DNA of 64,000 nt from Parietichytrium sp. I65-24A (lineage: Eukaryota > Sar > Bigyra > Thraustochytrida > Thraustochytriidae): NCBI GenBank assembly GCA_012862575.1, contig BLSF01000042.1:1-64000 (forward strand). The letters are read 5' to 3'. Each line of letters begins with the position of its first letter. The stretch's first letter is position 1. Both the position numbers and the translations under genes were made by a program. The notes beneath the pieces were generated by a model, which did no database searches, was not told the DNA's origin, and saw only the letters and a list, made by a program, of their open reading frames with translations. Positions 53,701-64,000 of this stretch are shown piece by piece.

Positions 53701-56700
53701 CCGACGAGGTATTTTCAATGCACCTTTCCAGCTCGACTCTAGATCGATTCATGAATTCCTCACTCATATATTCACGGGCCGTTGTTGTCCGATGTAAGAC
53801 TTGCTCATGTGCTGGCTTCGCATTGCAAGCTAAGCCGATGGTCTCCAAAGCTATGAGTAACTCAAGCGGAATCCAATCTGCCAGATTTTTAACCTTTCCC
53901 TGCGCATCAGTAACAGCTTGTCTCAGAAAGTTCAGGACGCGTCCTGCAGTCTCCCTGTGTCCACTGCAACTTTTCTCCAAGCTCTTCTCTAGATTCCCCA
54001 TATCTCTATTGAAGCTGTCTGTATCGTAGTTCTCATCAGTTGCCAAACATTTCATGACTTCGTCACTTGAAGCGTATGCTCGTAGCAAAATGATCTGCAG
54101 GGATTCATCATCAAGTGCCTCTGATAGATCAAGGATCAAGGCAGGAGCACTAGTAGAGAAGAAGCAGCTCTCAGAGTCGTTACGTTCCAAACAACGTTGT
54201 ATCATCTTTGCCTCAGTCCAAAATCGGTGAACTCGATCGTATTCTTTGAAAATGCCATTTTGCCGAATATTCTGGAGAGCGCTAAGAGACGAGGTTTTGT
54301 CTTGGGCATCGAATGTCAGTTGGAACCCTATAGTTTCGCTGGTGCCAACCTGCGCGATCCGCATCTCATGTCGGCAGCCTGTTATGTCCTTGAGACAAGC
54401 GATCACCTCTTCCTTCTCTGCCGGATCTTTAATCTCTGCCCGATCTTTAAAGAGACTGGCAAAGGTACGAAGATGTCCCCGGAGAAGACTGTTTTGCTCG
54501 AGAAGGCGGAGCGCGCTTTGCACCTCTGGCGGGAGAGATGGCGACTTGTCCTTTGGCTCTCCGCTAAAGCCATCTTTTTGAGCACTTTGCATGATTTTCG
54601 CAGTGTTGTGAAGACGGCGCGGAAGCATACCGAAAAACTCATCCTTCGCAAACGCTTCTTCCCTCCGACGGTCCAGCACAAATTGCCAATGCTCCACTTG
54701 AACTTGTAGCTTTGTCAAATCAGACTCATTTGCCTGCTTGATATCCTTCGCTAAACTCTCAAGTTTATTCCTTTCAAAGTCCTCCCAGGCGTGATTCTCA
54801 AGTATCGATTTAATTTGCTCCTTCAATTCCAGACTCAAACTGTGATCGCTTGAATCGTCGCAAGAGTGAGCACTCTCCGCACGCGAGCGGCTCGACGAGG
54901 ACGCATACTCTTCCCGGTCTTTGAGAAACTTTTTCGTTCTTTGAAACGAGGATTCCAATTCCCGAGTAATTTCAGAACCTCCGAGGCTGTGAACGACTTT
55001 TTTGTTGAACGTCTGAATTGTCCAATCAAGTTCGGGCACAGTATTTTCAGATACCCATTTGACGTCTTGCACCAAGTCTCTTCGCATCATCTCGAGAGCT
55101 CGAACGACTTGATCTATGCCGTTAAGATTCCGCTCTCCATGCAGGCGACTGTCAAAATGTCTGAGCTGTCCACGAATGAACGTCTGGAAGTCCTCAAACA
55201 AAAGTCTGGCCACTAGTTGCTTGTTATAGCTATCGTCTGCTATCACCTCTCGGACAAAGTCCTCAATTTTCTTGCGGTTTAGCAGCACTGCAAGCAAGTC
55301 ACTGTCGCCCTTCATTCCGTCCGAGAGCGTACTCGCGAGCATATATCTGTCAACCGGGACAAGGCGTCGAAACATGGCCAGGACCTGTTGGATGATTGGC
55401 TCCAGTCCCAGGGGGCGAGTTCTGCTCAAGCTTCCTGTGAAAAGACCATCAAACTCGCGAAAGCTGGTAGTTAGATCCCTTGGCCCAGATTCGGACGCAA
55501 GATTCTCGAGCTTCCCGAGTACATCAATTGCACGGTATATTCGGTCAAGAGTATCATCACGACGATTTGTGTACAGGCCTCTGTGAGGCCATACTAACAA
55601 ATTCGTCTGAACGCGGTCTCTTATGCAATCATTGAGGATCCATATATCATCGTCTGTTCTGCACAGCTTCAGGCTCGCGACCATCTCGATCCACGTCTCT
55701 TCCGGCAAGTCCAAATCGAAGGTATTCATGAGGTCGAATTCATCATCTTCACAAAGTTTTTTGAAGGCATCTTCACACGTCTCGCCATTGTTGTCATGAG
55801 CAAACAAGCGCGCCCCAGCCTTGCCGTTGCCTTTTGTCCAGAACACTGCAAAGAACTCGCATTGGTGATCAGGAGCAAAGTCATCAAACCCAATCACAAT
55901 TCTTGGGCGATCATGGTCTGCTAGCAGAGCCTGTTTAGCCCACATCCTCCACTCTTCAAAGCTCTCTTGGAGGCCGGAGAGCAAGGCAAACTTGAGATTA
56001 CAATTTTCAAGCAACCACTTTTCGCCACTGTCCACTATACCCCCGGAAGGGGAATGGAGTATCGCTAGTTTGAGCATAGATCCCCACTTGCTCTCGAGTG
56101 AGTCTTCCGGCATTCGTTCGATAAATGCAGCTAGCCCAGGATCCATGTGCGTTGATTTCTCTCTTCGGATCAGCTGCTTAGTTTTTGCGTCCAGCGAGGA
56201 CCACACATTTGCAAGCTCCTTACACTCCTCAAAGTCCAGACGGTTTTTGATGGAGCGAATTTTCTGCCAGGATGCATAACTTCTAATCACTGCGATGACA
56301 GACTTGCGCAGGTCTTCCAGGGCACCTGCAAACTTCCGTTCTTGAGCACTTGCGCGCTCTTCTGCCTCCCTCGCTTTGCACTGATGTTCTTCCATCTTTT
56401 GCTTCACTCCCTTCAAGTCATTCTCTAGACTCACAGCCATTGGGGACTTTGGCCGCTCCGCGGAGCTTCTCGCCTCCCCAACGCTGGCACCAGCGTCTGT
56501 AGTAGTACACTGCCCTGCCTCCTCAGAGAGCTCCCCGTGTAAGGGTGATTTGGCCCGTAACTCAGAATCCAATTTTTGTTTTAGGCCATGGAAACGCTGC
56601 TCTGTGTCCTTCGCAGTGTCTGTGGCTCCCATGGCTTCTTTTTTAAGACTCTCAAGCTCCAAAAAGCACAACTTCGCCTGTTCAAATGTCGAGTAGATTG

Positions 56701-59700
56701 AGTCGTTGGACAAAATGCTGCTCGTAAGTTCTTCGGTTGCAAAGAGAACAGCCATGCGGCGTAAATACAATACGGCTTTGTCCACGCTGAAATCAGTTTT
56801 AGGATGGCCTCCTGGCAGAGTCCGGGGGGAAAGAGCAAGTGATAACTTTAGTGGCATGGTCGGAGGAAAGACTGCTTTCCATACTGCCTCTGCAAGGTTA
56901 ATCATCACGATAGCCTCTGACAAAGTCCCTGTATCATCCTCGTCCTTGATTTCTGCAAGATGTTGTCGGATAGGCTCAGCAGAGCGAAGTATTGATTGCG
57001 CTAGAAGGCCGTTGAACTGAAGCTTCTCTGTGGCAAATCCTGGACCGTCAAGGAATTCATTTGCTCGAGCAAGAGTATCCTGTAGTGAAACATTCTTCGC
57101 AACACGATCCATCCAGTAGGCCGCAGAACTGGTGAAGCGCGATTCTAAAACGCTGGTTAATACTCTCGTGAGGACGCTAGTGTGCATACTCAGCTCTTTG
57201 ATCTTTCCGTCTTCTCCGCAATTTTGGAAGATAGGTTCCAGAAGCTTGGAGAAGGCGCTGCCGAGTAGGGAGAGTCTCGTAAGGGCTGTGACCCTACGTT
57301 CCGTATCGGAGGCTGCAAAGCAACTGTTTCCAACAAACTCCCAGACTACGGCCAGAACTTGCGACGGAGCGGCCTCTATCAGCTTTACGAGTTTTGGAAC
57401 CTCTTCTGGCCTTTTTCTTCCGAGCCCAAGAGATGTTAGAAGCTCACCAGGACTTAGACTTTGCAGTGATTTGTCGAGAGAGCGTTCGGGCGCCATGTGC
57501 GGAACAAAGTCATTAATCAATCGGGCTTTGACTTCATCTCGATTTTTGTGGGAAATGTTACCCAACAAGTGATGTGATGCTTCAAGAAGCAGTGACTCCG
57601 TCATTCTGCCGACTTTGTGCAAGGCGGCAAGATCAAGCTCCCAGTTTTCCTTCTGGCTCAAAACAGGTCGTCGAATCACATTTTCTTGAAGCGCTGCAGC
57701 CCACGAGATTGACTTTAAACTCTGCGCCAAAGCCAAAATTGCACAACTACGGCTGTCAGGATCGACACATTCAATATAATTGAGCCAAAGCGATCGTACG
57801 TAGACTTTGATCGCGTTACCTTCGCCGTGTCTGGGAAATAGGAGTTGTGCATGCTTTGTTGCACGTAGGAGCATACTGAACGTGACCTTTGCGCCACCGA
57901 TCAAACAGATGTCCCCTGCTTCTACGCGCCGCCGGTATTCCTGATGAAAATCCAATAAGAAATTGCCTACTCGACCTTCGAACACAGCCGGAGGGAGAAA
58001 ATTACTGATGATGCAATGGGCAGTGCCGCCAATAGCACAGTCTTCGTCCAGTGCAGGAAGCCACATACGCACAACTCTGTTCAAAAATGCGGACGACAAC
58101 TTGTAGCTATTTCGTCGTCCCATGTTTGCGGTTGAAAACACGCGAAAGTTCTCATGGAATCTATTGGTGTCTTCCCTTCCGTCCTCGGAGAAGCTCTCTC
58201 CACTCCCCTTCTCTAGAAGGTGAAATGTACGGGAAGCCTCAAACAGGGAATTGAGACGTTCCAGAACAACAGGCGGTGCACTATTAACGTTGTCCAGAAG
58301 CACCCAATCTCCGGTACGCATGGCACTGACAAGTTCTGACTCAGCGAAGCTAAAGGCAAGTGAGCTTTCATCTGCAGGTCTTGCCCGGGATCTTTCGAGC
58401 TTTGATTCGTCATCAATCGCATTTCGTAGCTGCAATTCAGCCAATTTGCGTGCGACATTTATTTTCTCCGTCCATCTCTTTTGAAGGAGCGTTTTGCATA
58501 GCTTTGAGAGCTCCTCCAAGCAGTGGACTTGCTCTTTGAGAACCTCCTGCAGATGTGCTGCGGCGTCTTCTTCATGGGCTTCAGTATTTGGCTCCTCCAG
58601 TGAATGCGAAATCGTTTCAGAGAGCAGACTTTGCAGGTCTGCTGCACAGCCTGAGTCCAAGCTGCGTTTAGACTTTGCCTGGAGAATCACGGGCAAGAAT
58701 CTACTTAGAAGAATCTTGGCTCGAGAGCTAGAAGCCGTCCTGATCTCAGCAAATCCTTGGACTGCAGAGGAATGCTTGGGGTCCATGCACACCCACTGTC
58801 CAACGAGGTCTGCTGCTTCGGTATTATCTGTGAGGGATAGAATGACCAGCTTCCGCTTGCAAAGTCTGGCAAGCTCCTTCACTAAGCTAGTTTTCCCCGA
58901 ACACGATGGTCCTTCTAATAAAATGGCGCACTTGCTTTGAACAGCCATGGCGATTGCCTCCAATTGAACCAAGGTCTCATCTGTATGGACCAAAGGCTCC
59001 CACGCGGCCTGATGCTCACCCTGGACAAGATGTGCGGTACCGATTCTGATCATCGAACCGGAAGCCTCTACATCGAGTTCCAGCTGCTTGTCAATCGAAT
59101 GCACAGGCTTGAAAAATTTGTCTACTACCTCCTCTGCTAAAAGTCTCTCAGCAGAGTCGTGCAAGCATCCGGTGTATACCAATCTGGCAAACCGCCGAAT
59201 TACAAAGACCAGTGCGTCAGACGCGTGATGACCATCGTTGAGAACTCCTTTGAATCGTAGGTAGCTCTCAATATTCTCTGCGTTTGTCGAAAGCAGGTCA
59301 CGAAGTTTGACGAGATCTCTGAGGTTGAAGTTGCACCCGGATAAGCCTTTTCCAATTTTCTTTTCGTCCACCAGAGCTACGATTTCCTGGTGCATAAGAA
59401 AAATATTGTCCATATGCTCCTGAGAAATCACTCCCCTTTCGCCATCCTCATCAAATAACAGTTCTTGATAGACGCTCTTGACGATTTCGTGGAGCTCCTC
59501 TTTATCGTAGGGATCTAGCCGGACCACCGAAAATAGACTCTCAATGCTTCGCGGAAGCTTTGTCCTTCCGCCTCCGACGGACGCGGGATTCATTGTACCA
59601 AAAATTTGAACATTCGGAGAATCTTTCAAGAGCGGAGCATCTCCCTTCAGGAAGGGAGCTACTGCTTCCAACACTTCCGGAGGAGCTAGATTGATCTCGT

Positions 59701-62700
59701 CTAATAGGACCCATTGGTCGTTGCGAATAGCATCCACGAGAGAGCCGTCTTGCCATTCGAAAACACGTTTGCCCTCGACCACACGGGGGACTATGCTCCC
59801 CACAAGCTGCTCAAGCGTTGTGTTTGCCGAAAGGTTGATTCGCTTGAGCTGATAGCCGCCCAATCGAGCGACTGCCTCAATAACGGATGTCTTCCCAATC
59901 CCTGGGGGACCCTCGAGGAGTTGAGGGCAGTTTGCAGAGAGTGCTGCCAGGATCCGCGCAACGTTTTGGATTGCTGTTTTCGTCGGCTGCAGCTGGAAGC
60001 GGCTCATAGGATTCTCATCATTTGTGCTCAAGTCGCTTTGCTTTTGCAAGAGTGTTATGTTACCGTACGTGCACTCAACGTAGCCATTCTTTTGAACGAA
60101 GGGGCACTTCAAAGTCGCTTCCCCTGGCGGAGCAAAGATGATCTTCATAAACTCCTCGTCGACGCCAAGCTCAGCTTTCATTCGTTTGGCGATGTCGTAG
60201 AGTGCATCCCCTTTCGTGGCGCCAAGGAGAAGATTTTTTATGCCTACCACAGTGAGCTTCTCGACTTCCGATTTTTCTCGACTCTCGAGCTCGCTTTCAA
60301 GAAACTTGACCACCTGCAAAAGCTGGGTGACTGTTGATGTTTTGCCAGCTCGGGTCTTTGACCAGTATCGCATTGTCTCATAGAGTGTGTTCACAATTTT
60401 GCCTTTTTGAACATCACCACACTTGAGCTTCTTCACGGAATGGCGTAGAATTATCGCAAGGTCTGAGTTATGACGATCGTCCATTCCGATTTGTGGGACG
60501 ACGACTTCTGTAAACCTTGAGCGAGTGGCCGGACTAACTCTCAACTGCTGCCCGGGTTGCATGTGCACAGTAGCAAACACCTGAAACTTTTGTGAGACTT
60601 GAATTCTCTGACCCAGATCACCACTCGCGCGCTTGATATCTTCTAAAATGAAGAATTCAGGATCAGGCTCTAAAGCGCTATTTGCTCTCTCAGTCACAGA
60701 TTGAGACGGAGCGTCGAAGTCCTCGAGAAGAATGCCTCCACCTCTCAATACTGCGCGGGTCATACTTCCTTCTTTGAAATTGAAAACGGGATTAGCAGAC
60801 TCCCTCTCGACAGCATTGCTGAGGTCAGTCGTAAATTCTCGGACTAGGTGAAGACTCTGCTTGACGGTATTTAAAACGCTTTCCTCTAGCATCCGAGTGG
60901 CAATACTTTGCAGCTCTTCGATTGCGTCTTTCACCTTCTCTATGCAGCCTTTAAATCTGGGGGACGTACTGTTTTCAGAGTAAGCTACTCTAGCAATATC
61001 CTCGAGGTCACGGAGAGAAAATTTGTGCGCACTACGAGCTGACTCAGGTTCAGATTGCCAATCTATACCAGTGGTGCGGTGAGAGGAAGTTGATCGCCGC
61101 GAGTCCTCGCTGCGATTATCCGCAGAGCTATCTAGTGGCGGGGAGTGCTTGAACGGGTTGGAACAGTCGGATGGTTCGCTGCGATCATCCGCAGAGTTTT
61201 CAACGGGCAGGGACGGCTTGAACGGGTCTGAATAGTCAGACGATTCACTGCGATTATCCGCAGAGCTATCTAGTGGCGGGGAGTGCTTGAACGGGTCTGA
61301 ATAGTCAGACGATACACTGCGATCATCCGCAGAGTTTTCAACGGGCAGGGATGGCTTGAACGGGTCTGAGTAGTCAAACGGTTCGCTGCGAACATCCGCA
61401 GAGTTTTCAACGGGCGGGGATGGCTTGAACGGGTCTGAATAGCCAGACGATTCGCTGAGATCATCCGCAGTGTTTTCTAAGGGCGAGGAATGCTTGAACT
61501 GGTTTGAATAGTCAGATGATTCGCTGAGATCATCCGCAGAGGTGTCTAAGGTTTCAGAGCGCCACCTTGATTCATGGGCAGAATGGTTGCCTGTATTTTC
61601 CGAGCCTGAGCTGGAAGCAGAGCGCCTCCGATAATCAACTACGTCCCATTCATCCTCTTCTTCAGAAGGAAATTCCAAGTCACGATTAAAGGGTGTGTCC
61701 TCTTCATTGTCGATACTTTCCCTCGCTTTGCGATGGTCTTCTTTGTGCTCAGCTTGCTGTTCGCTGTCGAAGTGTTCCAATTCACGTTGGAGGTTGCCCA
61801 GAGCCATTTTGGCGCGGTCAATAGTCTCATCTTCTCCGCTTATTTCTCGTTGCAGTCTGCGGAAGATATCCCAAAGCCTGGTGGTGATGTCTTGAAGACC
61901 AGACAACGCTGAGAAGGGCTGCAGCTGTCCCACCAACTCCGAAGCCTCTGTGTCAGGCGATAGATAGCACACAAACTTTTCTTCCTTGGTCAAGCCGGTG
62001 ATGTCTGCCCAGACATGAAAGAGTGTTGATTTGAACGCTGTTGGCCCGACAAGAAGAACCGGCTCTCGATTTTGCGCAGCGATGAGCACTTCCGCCAAGC
62101 ACCTCTTAAACGACTTAGGAATGGTGGGTTTGAGTGTCCCGTTTTCGAGATGGTCCATTAACAAGCTAGAACGGCTCAAGTTTGCATCTCCTATCTTGAC
62201 TTCTGGCAGTGAGCAGTATTTGACAAATACGCAGCCACTTTCCTCTCGAATCTCGACTGTCGAAGAAATTTTCTCTGGAATTATACCCAGCGCCTTATCG
62301 AGCTCGGATTGTGCCTTGGAGTCGCGAGCTCGGGAACTGAGTAAAGAGTACCCGACTTGGCGCCAAGCGTCTACATCGTTGTTCTGGCTTTTTTCGTACA
62401 CCAAGAAAAAGCGCCTCCTCCATTTGATCAACTCACGAAAGGTAATTCGCAGGTCTTTTGAAGTTTTCAGAGACATGTATGCTTGGATCATGAGATCCCT
62501 CACCCCTCTGGTGAGTGTCGGAAACGCGCCAGTCCCTTGATTAGCTCTGCTAGGCTTGTCCTTCCTCTTTTCTAAGATCTCATTCAGTTCCTCTCGATCG
62601 TAGTCATCCACGATGATCGGGATCAGCCGTGACATTAGAGTTTCGGGTAGCTGGTGTCTTCCAGCAAATTCTCTGCCTGAGGGATTCTGTGTTGCAAAGA

Positions 62701-64000
62701 AGCGAAAGTCTGGATGGACGTTGAGAACTTTGTCTGAATCGGGTACGGAGAAAGTCTGAGGTTCTTCCAGAAGAGGCGCGAGGTAGCACATAATACTCGG
62801 CTCAGCTAGGTTCAACTCATCCGCAAGGAACCAATGACCTTTTTCTATAGCCACGGTCAGTGGTCCATCTTGGAACTTGAGGCCTTTCGTCGATGGTAAA
62901 AACATTCCGAAGTAGTCTTGAGCGGTCGTCGTCTCAGTGTTGTTTACTCGATGGAGTGGCCGGTCACAGTATTTTGCCAGTTGAGATATAAGCGCTGTTT
63001 TGCCGACGGCTGGGGGGCCTTCAAGTAAGACCGCAAACCCACATATCTGTGCTAGGTTAGTTTTATTTGCCAATAGCTTGCGACTTCCAACGAGCACCAT
63101 ATCACTTTTACCCTCAAACTCAACATTTTTTGGCCATTTCGTTTCAATCGTACCTTGGTTTTGAGCTTCCAGGGTAAGTTTTGCAACAGCGAATGCGTCT
63201 TCTAGGGTTTTCATATCGAATCTCCAGTGCAGCTTGAATGCGGCGTCCAGGAGGCGTGTGATTTTTCGAAGCGAGGTGGTTGCGGCTTCCGTCATGAAAC
63301 GTTGGCAAGTTTCGAGGACAACACGCGAGTCGCTTGAGGCTGGGTCAAGGCACATGACACTATGTACGTAAGCTGGGAGCTCAGTGTTGCTGAAATCCGG
63401 GACGAAAATAGTCTCAAATCGATTGAAAAGTGCAGGGCTTAGCTCAGAAGTGGTGGACTCTTCAGTTCCGTGCATGGTGGCCACAACTCGAAAAGATGGC
63501 GGAACCTCGATCGGCCCAAAGGAGCCATCGCCCTCAGGCCCGCGCTCAAAAAGTCTCCAGTCAACCGTTTCCTCCAAAAGTGGATTAAGACGCTCCAAAA
63601 CACAGGGATCGGCGTCGTTGATGTTGTTGAGCAAAATCCAACAGCCCTTCTTCACTGCCTGCGTCACCAAACCGTCATGCCAAGTAACAGCTGGGGCATC
63701 TTTATCTTTATCTTTATCTGCAGCTGAAGATGGCCGCTGAGAGCCCACCAGAAGCTGCGCCTCGACCTCCGGCGTGAGATAGGCGCGAATGCACTCTTCT
63801 CCGTGTAGCTCAGCAAGCGCCAAGAGTATGGTAGTTTTCCCGCACCCAACGTCACCAACTAAGAGTAAAGGGACCTGGCGGTCAAGGGCAGAGCGAGCAC
63901 AGGCGAGGATGCGAGCCACTCGTGGAGTGATTGCGACTGGGGCCTTTGGAACGTTGTCTTGGTTCATCTGGGGCTCAATAGGCGAGAGCTGGTCTTCGTC
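41776..64000 (-). CDS. Giant AAA+ (x5) / ASH-like (x2) / VWA (x4) protein, 5' end outside window
   Basis: Open from the window edge (64000) with no upstream stop; the first Met inside is at 63967. About 7,400 aa in one exon, stop TAA at 41776. N-terminal part: five midasin/MoxR-type AAA+ modules with P-loops near residues 38 (GDVGCGKT), 315 (GPPAVGKT), 640 (degenerate GPTAFKST), 1352 (GPPGIGKT) and 1684 (GPSCSGKT). A 23-residue tandem repeat block is inserted in AAA3 (about 805-970). Residues ~2000-4390 are mainly helical and coiled. Then come ASH/Hydin-like immunoglobulin segments around 4490-4640 ('VDPAVIDFGD') and 4720-4850 ('INFPAVECGE'). The C-terminus has four VWA domains with MIDAS motifs DNSGS (~6380), DVSQS (~6735), DCSGS (~6960) and DESGS (after a +1 frame break near 42820-42827). 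MoxR-type AAA+ and VWA proteins are known functional partners, and midasin carries six AAA+ and one MIDAS. Probably a mechanochemical ATPase remodelling a large complex; target unknown. Confidence 0.85.
42815..42830 (-). other. +1 frame break within VWA3 of the giant gene
   Basis: The main frame reads '..YNTLRNAPEF' and then leaves VWA homology. One base later, 'EGGGGDDIAEDSAEAL' and '..KFVVLMTDAPCHG' continue the domain as expected of this VWA type (Gly-rich GDxxEDxxxAL element). A one-base assembly error is likely; programmed +1 frameshifting is the alternative. Confidence 0.75.
61070..61545 (-). repeat. 69-bp (23-aa) tandem repeat within AAA3 of the giant gene
   Basis: Seven units at 69-bp spacing (anchor atccgcagag or close variants at about 61117, 61186, 61255, 61324, 61393, 61462, 61531), with two alternating unit types in the central part. 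Each encodes S-A-D-D/N-R-S-E-x-x-D-Y-S-D-P-F-K-x-S-x-P-x-E/D-N/S. Most units carry DPF, with NPF and NQF variants. Confidence 0.9.

Noticed and set aside
42761-63967. Giant ORF as canonical midasin (Rea1)
   Set aside because: Midasin has six AAA+ modules, an acidic region and one C-terminal MIDAS. This protein shows five in the window, no such acidic region, ASH-like segments and four MIDAS domains. A sixth AAA+ beyond the window edge remains possible.
1-64000. tRNA or rRNA genes, transposons with terminal repeats, or virus-derived elements
   Set aside because: I saw no cloverleaf-type sequence, rRNA core motif, transposase, reverse transcriptase or capsid-like ORF while reading both strands. 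Small RNA genes could have been missed without a covariance search.

Overview
This window is nuclear DNA of a microbial eukaryote, probably a flagellated, intron-poor protist or alga. The evidence is a Ski2-type exosome helicase, a C-terminal-motor kinesin, a WDR92/DNAAF10 (axonemal dynein assembly) orthologue, canonical GT-AG introns with CTGAC/CTAAC branch points, and large single-exon genes, one of them more than 22 kb. A labyrinthulomycete-like stramenopile is my best guess, at low confidence. The assembly is imperfect. Single 'n' characters at 8509, 12610 and 35878 each sit exactly between two copies of the same sequence, as expected of unmerged contig ends or two haplotypes. Three genes each carry one frame break, two of them in A-runs.

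Layout. 0-6 kb: a broken DRAM/Frag1-like membrane protein (-), a disrupted membrane-anchored low-complexity protein (+), and a KH + PIN-like nuclease (-). 7.2-13.05 kb: one leucine-rich-repeat gene (+) in which every 28-residue LRR is its own 84-nt exon, separated by ~100-nt introns that are homologous to each other. After removing the junction duplications the exons sum to 1791 nt, an intact 596-aa protein. 13-20.4 kb: a repeat-rich stretch with no convincing gene. 20.5-41 kb: a compact set of intronless genes, namely an orphan nuclear-looking protein (+), kinesin-14 (+), Ski2 (-), an FtsH-like AAA ATPase without protease domain (+), WDR92 (-), an acidic repeat/coiled-coil protein (+) and a membrane-anchored metallophosphoesterase (-). 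41.8-64 kb: one giant gene (-), open at the window edge, with five midasin/MoxR-type AAA+ modules, a long helical linker, two ASH/Hydin-like segments and four VWA domains with intact MIDAS motifs.

Most notable are the exon-modular LRR gene, which stands out against its intron-free neighbours and looks built for gaining, losing or swapping repeats in frame, and the giant AAA+/ASH/VWA protein, which joins in one chain the MoxR-VWA partnership usually seen as separate or single-VWA proteins. WDR92 and the ASH segments point to motile cilia. Ski2 and the KH-PIN protein are RNA-turnover functions. No operon-like logic is implied; neighbouring genes are mostly divergent or convergent pairs.
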